Assembly (NCBI GenBank): GCA_964435965.1
Contig: CAYTBB010000043.1
Coordinates: 1-10,925 of the forward strand
Reading direction: 5' to 3'
Source of the DNA: 20-14-all-45-10 sp964435965
Lineage (GTDB): Bacteria; Chloroflexota; Dehalococcoidia; GIF9; AB-539-J10
Length of the DNA: 10,925 bases
The notes below the pieces were generated by a model that was not told where the DNA came from, made no database searches, and saw only the letters and a program-made list of their open reading frames with translations. The position numbers were made by a program, and so were the translations under genes. Positions 1-6,758 of this stretch are shown one piece after another (the stretch's first letter is position 1; the number at the start of each line of letters is the position of its first letter).

Positions 1-12
1 TGTGAACCCCAT

Positions 13-60
13 ATTCTTTTAAAATGATACAGAGAGAAAATAGGTGTCTGTCCCTATTTT
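13..60. repeat. REP-like motif joined to the recombinase remnant
   Basis: The segment begins with CTTTTAAAATGATACAGAGA, the same lead-in as the repeat copies near 5015 and 6655. It then continues with a different ending, in which AAAATAGG (37-44) and CCTATTTT (53-60) form an 8-bp inverted repeat. I read it as a variant of the short REP-like motif that recurs in this window. It overlaps the first codons of the recombinase remnant, so it probably marks the breakpoint of that gene. Confidence 0.55.
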
Positions 61-850
61 ATCTCTTGATGAAGTACAAAAAACTTTCTCTAAACATAAT
101 AAACCTGAAAAAATTCAAAGACATAATTTTGCCTTTACCGGACTTTTAACCTGTGCTAAATGTGGTTGTGCTATCACCGCAGAAATTCAAAAAGATAAAT
201 ATGTTTATTATCACTGTACCAGTCATAAAGGTAAATGTGGTAATAAATTTATAAGAGAAGAAAATTTAACTGAAAAACTAGGAGAGTTAGTTAAAAAGAT
301 AAGGATTGAACCTGGGATTATAGATTGGCTGAAAGAAGCTTTATTAATGAGTCATAAAGATGAGCAAGAGTATCACAATAGCCAGATAAAATCTCTGCAA
401 GAACAATATAATAAGCTACAGCTTCGCTTAGATAGAATCTATATAGACAAATTAGATGAATTAGTTACTACTGAATTTTATCAAGAAAAGACTAATGAAT
501 GGAAAAACGAACAAAATGATATACTAATAAATATTAATAAACATAAAGATGCAAATACTAATTATTTTGAACAAGGAATCAGAATTTTAGAACTTGCTCA
601 AAAGGCTTATTTTGCTTACCTTGAGCAAAATAACACTGGTAAAAGAAATCTTTTAAATATCTTACTATCGAACTGCACTCTAAACGATGGAAACCTTTAT
701 CCTACATACAGAAAGCCCTTCGACTTACTTGCCAAAGGGCTCTCTCGTTCTAACTGGCTCCCCCAACAAAACGATTTTCGAACTTTTTGTATGAGTGATG
801 AGACTGAAAAAGTGTATCGGAAGTTAGAAGAGATAATTAATATTTGTTAA
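44..850 (+). pseudogene. C-terminal remnant of a large serine recombinase
   Basis: This is the C-terminal half of a large serine recombinase (site-specific integrase or resolvase). The recombinase zinc beta-ribbon is visible at residues 28-70: FAFTGLLTCAKCGCAITAEI, then YYHCTSHKGKC, with Cys37, Cys40, Cys58 and Cys65 as likely zinc ligands. A charged coiled-coil stretch follows at about 105-165, and a family-typical tail with NWLP ends near 240. The N-terminal catalytic domain, with its nucleophilic serine, and most of the recombinase domain are absent. Family members are usually about 450-550 residues, against 268 here. The only available start is GTG at 44, and its first codons lie in a REP-like motif rather than in recombinase sequence. 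Family-like sequence begins at about ILSLDEV (position 56). It cannot catalyse recombination alone and is best read as a decayed mobile-element relic. The rest of the gene could lie elsewhere after a rearrangement. Confidence 0.85.
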
Positions 851-977
851 AAACTAAAAAGACAGAATTACTTTAGTTTAATTAAAGAAAGTAAATGGCG
901 TGCTTTTATACAGAAGGCGGCAAATAAGGAGTTGAAATCCAATCATCTTGAGGGGTCACCGCCAGAAAGTTATTTCC

Positions 978-1006
978 TTGAGTTTTTTATTGTGGTAAAA
1001 TAATAA
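978..1006 (+). promoter_or_regulatory. Possible sigma-70-type promoter for the 434-aa gene
   Basis: TTGAGT (978-983) and TAATAA (1001-1006) are separated by 17 bp and lie about 47 bp before the start codon at 1053. An alternative -10, TAAAAT at 996-1001, would leave a spacer of only 12 bp. Both boxes are imperfect. The rest of 851-1052 holds nothing I recognise. Confidence 0.35.
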
Positions 1007-1052
1007 AAAGGTCGGAAAAAGCTAATTTAAAATTTATTAAGTAGAAATATTT

Positions 1053-2357
1053 ATGTCTAAACCTCTAAACAAAAAAAATTATACTCCGTTAGGAACGATT
1101 ATTATTTTGATTACCCTTTTGGCTGGAGTAATTTTCGCTTGGCAGTATTGGGGAGTGCTGAAGGAAGAAACAACGAGCTTTGAGGTAGAAATAGCAAAGG
1201 ATAGATTCATGGAAGAGAAGGAAGAAACACCAGGGGAAAAATTGGAAGAAGTAATATTGACTGAACGGCCAGAAGGAGAAAGCAAAATAGGCAATATTAA
1301 GATTGAAAAAATTAAAATTGACCTGAATTCAGGTCTGCCTGAGAGTATTAAGATAGGCCCATTGGATGAGAGTAGAGTAAGTAGCGGTTATTGTATTCTT
1401 AAAGAGAAAGATAAAACAGTTTTGGCAAGTTCGTATACAGGAAAATACTCTGGATACGCAACTTTTAATTACAGAGAAAATAAATATATTCTTGTAACAA
1501 CATTAAATACCGGAACTGCTGGCCCAATAGAAATTCATTTTCTTTTTATAATTTACGAAGATAGCAAAATTTTGACACCGATTGGAGATGTAAAGTGGGG
1601 TCTTTTTACGAGTAGAGACAGCAGCTTTTCAATAATTGGATACGGAGAGTATTTATACTTTGAATCTCATACCCGGGGCCATTTAAGTGCTGGAACTTAT
1701 TTTGAAGATGTAGAGCTTTTAGTTATCGAAAAAGACACATTAAGAGATGAAAAATCTTTTCATGCTAGCAATATTTCATGGGGTTATTCTTTTCCTATTC
1801 CTACAAATTTATCCACTTCGTTAATAAAGAAGGATGGAAAATTGTATGCAAAAGTAAAAAACGGTTACTGTTATTATATTGAAAAATCCCCAGAGATAAT
1901 ACTCGTACATTGGGGTATTGCTGATGAATATTATCTCTTAAATGAAGACGGTAAATTGATTGAAAGTAGTTTTGAATTTAAAAATGAATATCTTAAAGCA
2001 GCCACAGAATATAATGAGATGTTGGAGAAATATGATAAGCCATTGGTAAAATATGATGAAGAATATTTTGAAATATGTGAAAAATTGAGTGAAGAGGCCA
2101 AGAGTGTCATAGAATTTTATTATGGTAATTGGTTTAATCCCTTGCTATGCAGAACATTGAATTATGTTCTTGCTGGAGAAGAAAAAAAAGCTTGGAGTAT
2201 ATTTGAGGAAGATTTTGACAAGTTTTCAGAAGAATATCCATTAGAATATCCAGTAAGATACATAATAAAATATCCAATGAGAAGGATAGAAAAAGTAGAA
2301 ATAACAAGTCCTCAAGAGCTAAAACAAAAAATTCAAAACTTCTTTTCTAAATTTTAA
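1053..2357 (+). CDS. Membrane-anchored extracytoplasmic protein of unknown function
   Basis: I do not recognise this 434-residue protein. It has a short basic N-terminus (MSKPLNKKNY), one hydrophobic segment at about residues 13-33 ending in aromatic residues (FAWQYW), and a charged Glu/Lys-rich linker (36-80) before a folded region. This pattern suggests an uncleaved signal anchor with the body outside the cytoplasm. Residues 85-310 alternate short hydrophobic and polar stretches, as in a beta-rich domain. Residues 310-434 are helical and charged, with an aromatic cluster at 356-366 (YYGNWFNPLLC). The style resembles membrane-anchored proteins of Patescibacteria, which is an impression and not a family assignment. 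The ATG at 1053 is used because the hydrophobic anchor follows it directly. No good Shine-Dalgarno sequence precedes it, only the weak AAGTAGAAAT. The gene is convergent with the transglycosylase-like gene and shares its terminator. Confidence 0.75.
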   Translation: MSKPLNKKNYTPLGTIIILITLLAGVIFAWQYWGVLKEETTSFEVEIAKDRFMEEKEETPGEKLEEVILTERPEGESKIGNIKIEKIKIDLNSGLPESIKIGPLDESRVSSGYCILKEKDKTVLASSYTGKYSGYATFNYRENKYILVTTLNTGTAGPIEIHFLFIIYEDSKILTPIGDVKWGLFTSRDSSFSIIGYGEYLYFESHTRGHLSAGTYFEDVELLVIEKDTLRDEKSFHASNISWGYSFPIPTNLSTSLIKKDGKLYAKVKNGYCYYIEKSPEIILVHWGIADEYYLLNEDGKLIESSFEFKNEYLKAATEYNEMLEKYDKPLVKYDEEYFEICEKLSEEAKSVIEFYYGNWFNPLLCRTLNYVLAGEEKKAWSIFEEDFDKFSEEYPLEYPVRYIIKYPMRRIEKVEITSPQELKQKIQNFFSKF

Positions 2358-2429
2358 CATGATTAAAAAGAAACCTTCAAATCCAAAGTGCCAATATTTG
2401 CTTTATCACTATCCGAAATTAGAAAAGAA

Positions 2430-2453
2430 AAGCAGGGCACTAAGGCCCTGCTT
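2430..2453. terminator. Bidirectional terminator between convergent genes
   Basis: AAGCAGGGC (2430-2438) pairs perfectly with GCCCTGCTT (2445-2453) around a 6-nt loop. On the minus strand the stem is followed by TTTTCTTTTC, a good U-rich tail, and it lies 17 bp after the transglycosylase-like gene. On the plus strand the tail is the weaker TATTTAAT, 73 bp after the 434-aa gene. It most likely ends both transcripts, with better performance on the minus strand. Confidence 0.85.
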
Positions 2454-2469
2454 ATTTAATGATAAATTA

Positions 2470-4509
2470 CTACGGTTTCTTGATCACCCTTATGGTATCA
2501 TTGTCTCCAAATGGTGTACCATCTTGTAGTTCTCCCGACACTGCTACAGTAGTTGCATCTACAGGCCCGGTGAACAAGTCTTGCACAGCCTTCCCATTGA
2601 ATTTAACCATTAAAGTACTGTCTTGGATATCTCCCCATTCCGCTGGAACACTGTTGCCTTCATACCATAAATTGACTGTGCTAACATCGATGTTAGATAT
2701 ATCATAATCTTCTGGAAGCTCAATATAGGCAGTGACCCATTTTATCTTGGAGTTCAAGTTTAGAGTATTAGGGTCAATATCGATTGCAGCAGGTACAAAG
2801 GTAAAAGTACTGTCTGTAGTAATAGTTAGCTCAGGTGTACCATCACCGTCGAAGTCTATTTGGACGGTAACTCCTTCTCCACCTTGGGAAAGTGTTTCCC
2901 AATCAATAGTGTATTGATGAACAACCCCAGCCGATGTGGGAATCTCAATAGCCCCAAAGCCGGTTATGTCCCCTTCCTTGGCGGAATTTACCGTTAGACT
3001 GTAAGTTCCTTCTTCTCTTCCTACTACCTCGTAGCGGTAAGAATCAATCGGGAAAAAGATTACAACGATTTCCCTTTCTCTATCATAAAATGAATTTGGA
3101 TCATAAATTGAATTTGGGATCTCCTGCGCAAATTCACCATCTATTAAGCCCGTGGCTCGCCCCTGAGAGTCATAAACTAGGAGATAGGCAGAGCTACAGA
3201 GTATTATCTCTTCTTTATTATTATAGGCTTCGATGAATTTGTTCCCTAAACCAGGGTCATTTTCCACTCCTTCCGCATAATACCAGTTCCAACTTAAATA
3301 ATTCTTAAGAATGTTTCCTATATGATACACATATTCAGTGGGGTGCTCGCTATACCCTGTATTATATTGTTGCACGGTTGATATCCAGCATATTTCTTCA
3401 GGAGTAATAATAGTGCTATTTTCATATCCGGTGCAGTTTGCACAATATCTGGTGATGCTGAACTTTTCGGCAAGTGCATAATAACCATCTCGTACATTTC
3501 TGTTTATTCCTTCCTGAGTATTGGAATAATAGCTATAACATGCTTCTTCATTTTTTCCTCTGCAGTCCCAACAATAATCAGAATCACACCCGCCACTACC
3601 TGCACCTACGAAATCATCGGTAGTGATCTGCATTAATCCACGTCCCCAATCAAAAGATATAAGCTCATTATTGAACTCGAAATTCCTTCCCGTCTCTCTC
3701 GCAACTATTGCTAGAACGAGGTTTTTTGGGAAATTATCCGGGAGGGTAAACAGACCATTAAATTCCTCAACTGCTTTGAGAGCCGCGGCTGCTCTATCTC
3801 TTGGGTCACTTATAACTTCTGGCGGAGCTTTTATTTGAAAATTCTGGTAAGCTAAAGATTCATTACCGTATCCATCAAAAACACACACAAAATACTGATA
3901 ATCACCTGAAGCAAGAATAGGACCATTATAAGTAAAGGAATTATTTGTAATTAGAGGGCTATCCCATATTCTATTCCAATTATTATCATGTAGTTCCACT
4001 TTGTATCTTGCTCCCTCTATCTCTACACCAATCCATGAAAATACTAAAGGATCACCATAAGTTTGAGTGCCTACAGGTAAAAGATTTGTAGCAAAATCTA
4101 CTACATAACTTTGGACAGAGTCATTTATATTATATATGTTGCCTATTTTATCAATAATTGTAAAAGTATAAACTAATGGTAAATCCGGAGGATTATCGCC
4201 CAAACTAACATTTGGATTAGACCACCATTGGTTTGGATTAAAAGGATGAATACCTTTTACTAAAGAAATAGAACCGTCTATTCCTGGCCCACTGACGGTT
4301 ACCGACTGCACTGTCTGATTAGGGTCATCTATCATCAATTGCACCCAATAACCATCTGCGAAATGAGAAGAGTGAGCATTTGCTGTGTAGTATTTAGTTT
4401 CTTTATTGGGAAGCGAAGGAATTATGCCACGCAAGAGAGAACAACTACTCAGTAAGCTTGATATCAAAATCAACGAAATCATTAAGAATGTTTTAATACG
4501 TAGATTCAT
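2470..4509 (-). CDS. Lipoprotein with lytic-transglycosylase-like (SLT) domain
   Basis: This 679-residue protein starts with a lipoprotein signal peptide and lipobox LSSC, which puts Cys23 as the lipidated residue. Residues 40-228 look like beta-sandwich (fibronectin/Ig-like) modules. Residues 245-405 resemble a lysozyme-like SLT domain: NLVLAIVARETG with probable catalytic Glu272, GRGLMQIT at 289-296, and YNTGY at 382-386. Between these motifs lies a cysteine-rich insertion (Cys308, 313, 316, 324, 356, 359, 374). Two beta-rich modules follow: 443-570 (LLVYDSQGRATGLIDG, with IDFDGDGTPE at 551-560) and 575-677 (IDIDPNTLNLNSK). The inferred role is cleavage of peptidoglycan glycan strands at the envelope. 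An upstream in-frame TTG at 4518 is rejected because it abuts the Shine-Dalgarno AAAAGGAG (4519-4526), whereas ATG at 4509 lies 9 nt from it. A c-di-GMP riboswitch and terminator lie just upstream, so expression should follow c-di-GMP. The SLT assignment rests on motifs only. Confidence 0.85.
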   Translation of the reverse strand: MNLRIKTFLMISLILISSLLSSCSLLRGIIPSLPNKETKYYTANAHSSHFADGYWVQLMIDDPNQTVQSVTVSGPGIDGSISLVKGIHPFNPNQWWSNPNVSLGDNPPDLPLVYTFTIIDKIGNIYNINDSVQSYVVDFATNLLPVGTQTYGDPLVFSWIGVEIEGARYKVELHDNNWNRIWDSPLITNNSFTYNGPILASGDYQYFVCVFDGYGNESLAYQNFQIKAPPEVISDPRDRAAAALKAVEEFNGLFTLPDNFPKNLVLAIVARETGRNFEFNNELISFDWGRGLMQITTDDFVGAGSGGCDSDYCWDCRGKNEEACYSYYSNTQEGINRNVRDGYYALAEKFSITRYCANCTGYENSTIITPEEICWISTVQQYNTGYSEHPTEYVYHIGNILKNYLSWNWYYAEGVENDPGLGNKFIEAYNNKEEIILCSSAYLLVYDSQGRATGLIDGEFAQEIPNSIYDPNSFYDREREIVVIFFPIDSYRYEVVGREEGTYSLTVNSAKEGDITGFGAIEIPTSAGVVHQYTIDWETLSQGGEGVTVQIDFDGDGTPELTITTDSTFTFVPAAIDIDPNTLNLNSKIKWVTAYIELPEDYDISNIDVSTVNLWYEGNSVPAEWGDIQDSTLMVKFNGKAVQDLFTGPVDATTVAVSGELQDGTPFGDNDTIRVIKKP

Positions 4510-4582
4510 TATAATCAACTCCTTTTAAATAAATATTATTCTGCTATATTTTTACATAGTAGATAAGTTATAAATTATAAAT

Positions 4583-4617
4583 AAAAAACTACCAATTCTT
4601 TTTTAAAAGTTGGCAGT
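4583..4617 (-). terminator. Riboswitch-linked terminator before the transglycosylase-like gene
   Basis: On the minus strand ACTGCCAA (4617-4610) pairs with TTGGTAGT (4595-4588), including one G-U pair. The inner stretch CTTTT/AAAAG can extend the stem. The hairpin is followed directly by a run of six U (4588-4583). Its left arm includes CAACTTTT, which can instead form the 3' strand of aptamer helix P1, so the two folds exclude each other. The start codon is about 75 nt downstream. Confidence 0.75.
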
Positions 4618-4699
4618 CTGGCAGTCCTGTCACTGAAAGTGATTTAGACCCAAAACTTTGCGGCCTATCCTTTGGGATAGTATACCTTTCTCAACTTTT
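4605..4699 (-). promoter_or_regulatory. Cyclic di-GMP-I (GEMM) riboswitch, diverged copy
   Basis: Read on the minus strand this matches the GEMM-I layout: P1 AAAAGTTG (4699-4692) with CAACTTTT (4612-4605), then AGGTATAC, a 6-bp helix CTATCC/GGATAG, GGCCGCAAAG, GGGTCTAA, a P3-like hairpin TCACT/AGTGA, and a 3' junction ending in CTGCC. The A of CAAAG that corresponds to the ligand-stacking A47 of Vc2 is kept. Compared with the copy at 10298-10412 it differs at three usually conserved places: GTATAC for GTAAAC, a CAAA loop for the GNRA tetraloop, and GCCGC for GACGC. It should sense c-di-GMP for the downstream lipoprotein, but affinity may be reduced or the element may be decaying. Confidence 0.7.
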
Positions 4700-4703
4700 A
4701 TAA

Positions 4704-4721
4704 AAGTATTTCTAAATACTT
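4704..4721 (-). promoter_or_regulatory. Hairpin just 5' of the diverged riboswitch
   Basis: AAGTATTT and AAATACTT form an 8-bp stem around a 2-nt spacer, so the actual loop must use one or two of the innermost pairs. An equivalent hairpin (GAAGTATT/AATACTTC) lies in the same place before the other riboswitch at 10416-10436, with a different loop. Conservation of the stem but not the loop suggests it is part of the regulatory RNA. Confidence 0.5.
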
Positions 4722-4825
4722 CTCCTCTCCAGATATATTCTTTATTTCACGAAAAAATTTATAATGAATTTTTAATTTTTTCTCATTCGATTACATTATT
4801 TTACAATAAGATTTTTGCATAAATT

Positions 4826-4831
4826 ATTATA
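4826..4831 (-). promoter_or_regulatory. Candidate -10 box for riboswitch transcript
   Basis: On the minus strand TATAAT lies in GATATAATAATTT, about 120 nt before the aptamer. That spacing resembles the promoter-to-aptamer distance of the other riboswitch. I see no good -35 box at 16-18 bp (the region reads GATTTTATTTT), so the assignment rests on the -10 box and position. Confidence 0.4.
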
Positions 4832-4860
4832 TCAAAAACAGTTAAAATAAAATCGGTAAT

Positions 4861-5050
4861 AACAAAAATTTTGTTTATTAAAGCCAGACTTAAAATATAG
4901 TTGTACGGGTAACATTCCATAGCAACCTAAATTAAGTCTGGCTTTTTGGTTAAGTTAGAATTCAAGCTTGACTTCTATTCATTTTAAATAGACTGAAAAA
5001 TGTATTAAAATCTTCTTTTAAAATGATACAGAGAACCGTCCCCTGTTTCA
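4861..5050. repeat. 190-bp composite intergenic repeat, copy 1
   Basis: The repeat runs from AACAAAAATTTTGT (4861-4874) through the 60-nt hairpin element (4883-4942) and a TTCTATTCATTTTAAA stretch to CTTTTAAAATGATACAGAGA and GAACCGTCCCCTGTTT (5033-5048). Copy 2 at 6501-6690 has the same length and order. A third, interrupted copy lies at 7966-8185. All three lie between the stop codon of one lipoprotein gene and the 5' region of the next. It looks like a small non-autonomous element or a duplicated intergenic block. No ORF is present. Confidence 0.8.
4883..4942 (-). ncRNA. 60-nt hairpin element, copy 1 (candidate structured RNA)
   Basis: Read on the minus strand, GCCAGACTTAA pairs with TTAAGTCTGGC (11 bp, extendable to 13 with the flanking AA/TT). 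The interior includes GCTATGGAAT and a possible inner GTTG/CAAC helix. The 5' side is preceded by AAAAA in all three copies. On the plus strand the hairpin would be followed by five T and would resemble a terminator, but no plus-strand gene exists here to end, and the base changes among copies favour a minus-strand RNA. Confidence 0.5.
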
Positions 5051-5097
5051 AAATGGAGAACCGTCCCCTGTTTCACTGTTTGAACCGTCCCCTGTTT
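5033..5097. repeat. Three tandem GAACCGTCCCCTGTTT motifs
   Basis: The 16-bp motif occurs exactly at 5033-5048, 5058-5073 and 5082-5097, at 25- and 24-bp intervals with unrelated spacers. A fourth exact copy is at 6673-6688. Degenerate relatives are at about 6719-6735 and 8165-8184. The third copy overlaps the stop codon (5097-5099) of the 454-aa gene. I associate such motifs with REP-type elements mobilised by tyrosine transposases, from memory. No transposase gene is in the window. Confidence 0.75.
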
Positions 5098-6461
5098 TAT
5101 TTGAACTTGAAATCGGCAAAGTGTGAAGTGTCGTCTTTTAGTTTCACCTCTAATCTTCGGCAGGTGCCCGCCCAGTCCTTGTTTGTCTTCCAGACGTAGA
5201 TGTACTGGTCGGTATCGGTATCGTAAGATAGGATACTATTTCCAGCGGTCACAGTTTCGTAGATTTCGTCGATAAAGGCCATTGATTCACACTCAATCTT
5301 CCATGACTGTGGATAGCCCGCTGCGAAGATATCCAACCCTTGGTTGCCATCCAGACTAAACTTCACCGGTATTGCTCTCCCCGCCTTGGCTGCGTTTAAC
5401 ACGCTGTCATCAACAGGGGGGAAGAAGTCGTTCCAGTTGTATATTACCGAGATTTCATCCATATAGTTGGGAGACCATTTCATAATAGTGTCTCGATACT
5501 GTACAGATACAGTTTTGATTCCGTACCCTGAGTCTAGATTCCAAGGTATGTCGGCACTAAAACTAGTTGTGCTGGGTACAGTTATTATGGAACCACTTGA
5601 GGCATCTGTACCATTAGCCACGCGGTATCCAGTAACCCCCACTGCGTCAGTTGCTGTCAAATTTAAGACAACACTCGTACTATTTGTAGATGGGTCATCC
5701 GAATTGATTTTTATAGATCCTATGGCGGTAACATCGGTGACCACAACGTTATCGAAACGGCCTTCTGAACCAGGGGGCCAAAAGTATCCTCCCCCTACAC
5801 CAACTCTGCCGGATGCGAGAGCTACTGTATTATCTATAACATCGAATTTTTTCTCCCCGTCTACAAACACCTTAATGTTAGTCCCAGTTAGTGTCGTCCG
5901 AAGCTCTATTCTGTAATGATACCAAGTTCCAGTGACCGTAGGTTGTAAGGGACGGGTGGCTAAATCTGTGAAGCCTCCGCCGCCTACTCTCTTCATAAGA
6001 GCTATGTGGATTGTGTCTGATGACGGTGCTACTATGTAGTACGTTCCTGGATCGACGTACCTGAACGCAATCCAAAAGTAGTCTCCAGAATGTTTCTTCA
6101 CATCTAGTTCGAGGCTATAGTCCTGCCAAGTCGAGCTACCAGTGACGGCGGCCACTTCACCAACATAGCTGCCTCCAACGATGCTAAGAGCTTGGCTTGT
6201 AACTCCATCGATTGTGTCTGAGACGATACTGGGTGCTCCTGACACGTATAACCAGTCCCCCAGCCCCCCACCGCCAGAATGTGTTCCAGGAGCATATGAC
6301 TCAAAGTCATCTATGAACAAGTCACTACCGGGGCTTTTCGTTAAGTAGGTAATTCCGCTTTGCTCGGTAGCTGGAACCTGGCCGACATTGGATAATAAGC
6401 AACCAGTAAGAGCCAAGCCTAAAATTAAAACTAATATTATTAAGTAAGATAATTTTTTCAT
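5097..6461 (-). CDS. Secreted lipoprotein: ConA-like, Ig-like and PxKF modules
   Basis: This 454-residue lipoprotein has lipobox LTGC with Cys21, followed by the linker LLSNVGQVPATEQSGITYL shared with two neighbours. Residues 47-243 (LFIDDFESY, WYHYRIEL, IKVFVDGEKKFD, GRFDNVVV) look like a concanavalin A-like lectin/glucanase fold of the kind that binds or cleaves glycans. No catalytic residue is evident. Residues 247-341 (NSTSVVLNLTATDAVGVTGY, YRDTIMKWSPNY) form an Ig-like module. Residues 344-454 carry a PxKF domain, named for IPVKF (364-368), with GNQGLDIFAAGY and a closing FKFK. A glycan-binding or adhesive surface role is inferred. Shine-Dalgarno AAAGGAG lies 9 nt before ATG. The coding sequence is visibly richer in GC than its neighbours, with many CCC/GGG codons, which hints at transfer of the payload. 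The stop codon lies in a REP-like motif. No riboswitch precedes it. Confidence 0.88.
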   Translation of the reverse strand: MKKLSYLIILVLILGLALTGCLLSNVGQVPATEQSGITYLTKSPGSDLFIDDFESYAPGTHSGGGGLGDWLYVSGAPSIVSDTIDGVTSQALSIVGGSYVGEVAAVTGSSTWQDYSLELDVKKHSGDYFWIAFRYVDPGTYYIVAPSSDTIHIALMKRVGGGGFTDLATRPLQPTVTGTWYHYRIELRTTLTGTNIKVFVDGEKKFDVIDNTVALASGRVGVGGGYFWPPGSEGRFDNVVVTDVTAIGSIKINSDDPSTNSTSVVLNLTATDAVGVTGYRVANGTDASSGSIITVPSTTSFSADIPWNLDSGYGIKTVSVQYRDTIMKWSPNYMDEISVIYNWNDFFPPVDDSVLNAAKAGRAIPVKFSLDGNQGLDIFAAGYPQSWKIECESMAFIDEIYETVTAGNSILSYDTDTDQYIYVWKTNKDWAGTCRRLEVKLKDDTSHFADFKFK

Positions 6462-6500
6462 TAAAATTCACTCCTTTCATTTTTTAATAAAATTGACCGG

Positions 6501-6690
6501 AACAAAAATTTTGTGAATATAGGGCCAGACTTAGAATGTAATTGTATTGGAAATATTCCATAGCAATCAAAACTAAGTCTGGCTTTTTGTTAAGTTAAAA
6601 TCCAAAGTTGGCTTCTATTTATTTTAAACAGCTTACAACATACTCAAAAATCCTCTTTTAAAATGATACAGAGAACCGTCCCCTGTTTCT
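6501..6690. repeat. 190-bp composite intergenic repeat, copy 2
   Basis: Same order and length as the copy at 4861-5050: AACAAAAATTTTGT (6501-6514), hairpin element (6524-6583), TTCTATTTATTTTAAA, CTTTTAAAATGATACAGAGA, and an exact GAACCGTCCCCTGTTT (6673-6688). The left end lies only about 40 bp before the 454-aa start codon, so the repeat fills most of the gap between the 351- and 454-aa genes (6462-6758). A degenerate motif AACTGTCTCCTG follows near 6721. Confidence 0.8.
6524..6583 (-). ncRNA. 60-nt hairpin element, copy 2 (candidate structured RNA)
   Basis: On the minus strand GCCAGACTTAG pairs with CTAAGTCTGGC. Relative to copy 1 the innermost pair has changed from A-T to G-C on both sides, a compensatory change. 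The possible inner helix changes from GTTG/CAAC to ATTG/CAAT, again compensatory. The apical GCTATGGAAT is unchanged. It ends about 62 nt before the 454-aa start codon and would be in that gene's 5' leader if transcription begins upstream. Confidence 0.5.
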
Positions 6691-6758
6691 TTTAATGGTT
6701 CATTCTTGAATATGTCAAAGAACTGTCTCCTGGCATAAAAAACTCAGCTAATAATTTT

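Noticed and set aside
2359..2520. Plus-strand frame starting ATGATTAAAAAGAAACC after the 434-aa gene
   Set aside because: It runs through the terminator hairpin and into the 3' end of the convergent transglycosylase-like gene, has no ribosome-binding site, and shows no recognisable sequence.
4510..4518. TTG at 4518 as the start of the transglycosylase-like gene
   Set aside because: It directly abuts the AAAAGGAG ribosome-binding site, while ATG at 4509 has a 9-nt spacing and gives a normal lipoprotein signal peptide.
5033..5097. Possible CRISPR array from regularly spaced repeats
   Set aside because: Repeats are only 16 bp with spacers of 8-9 bp, there are three copies, and no cas genes are present. 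The same motif occurs singly elsewhere.
5467..5916. Plus-strand open frame of 149 codons inside the 454-aa gene
   Set aside because: It is antisense to a clear ConA-like/Ig-like coding region, has no domain-like sequence, and is explained by the GC-richer composition of that gene.
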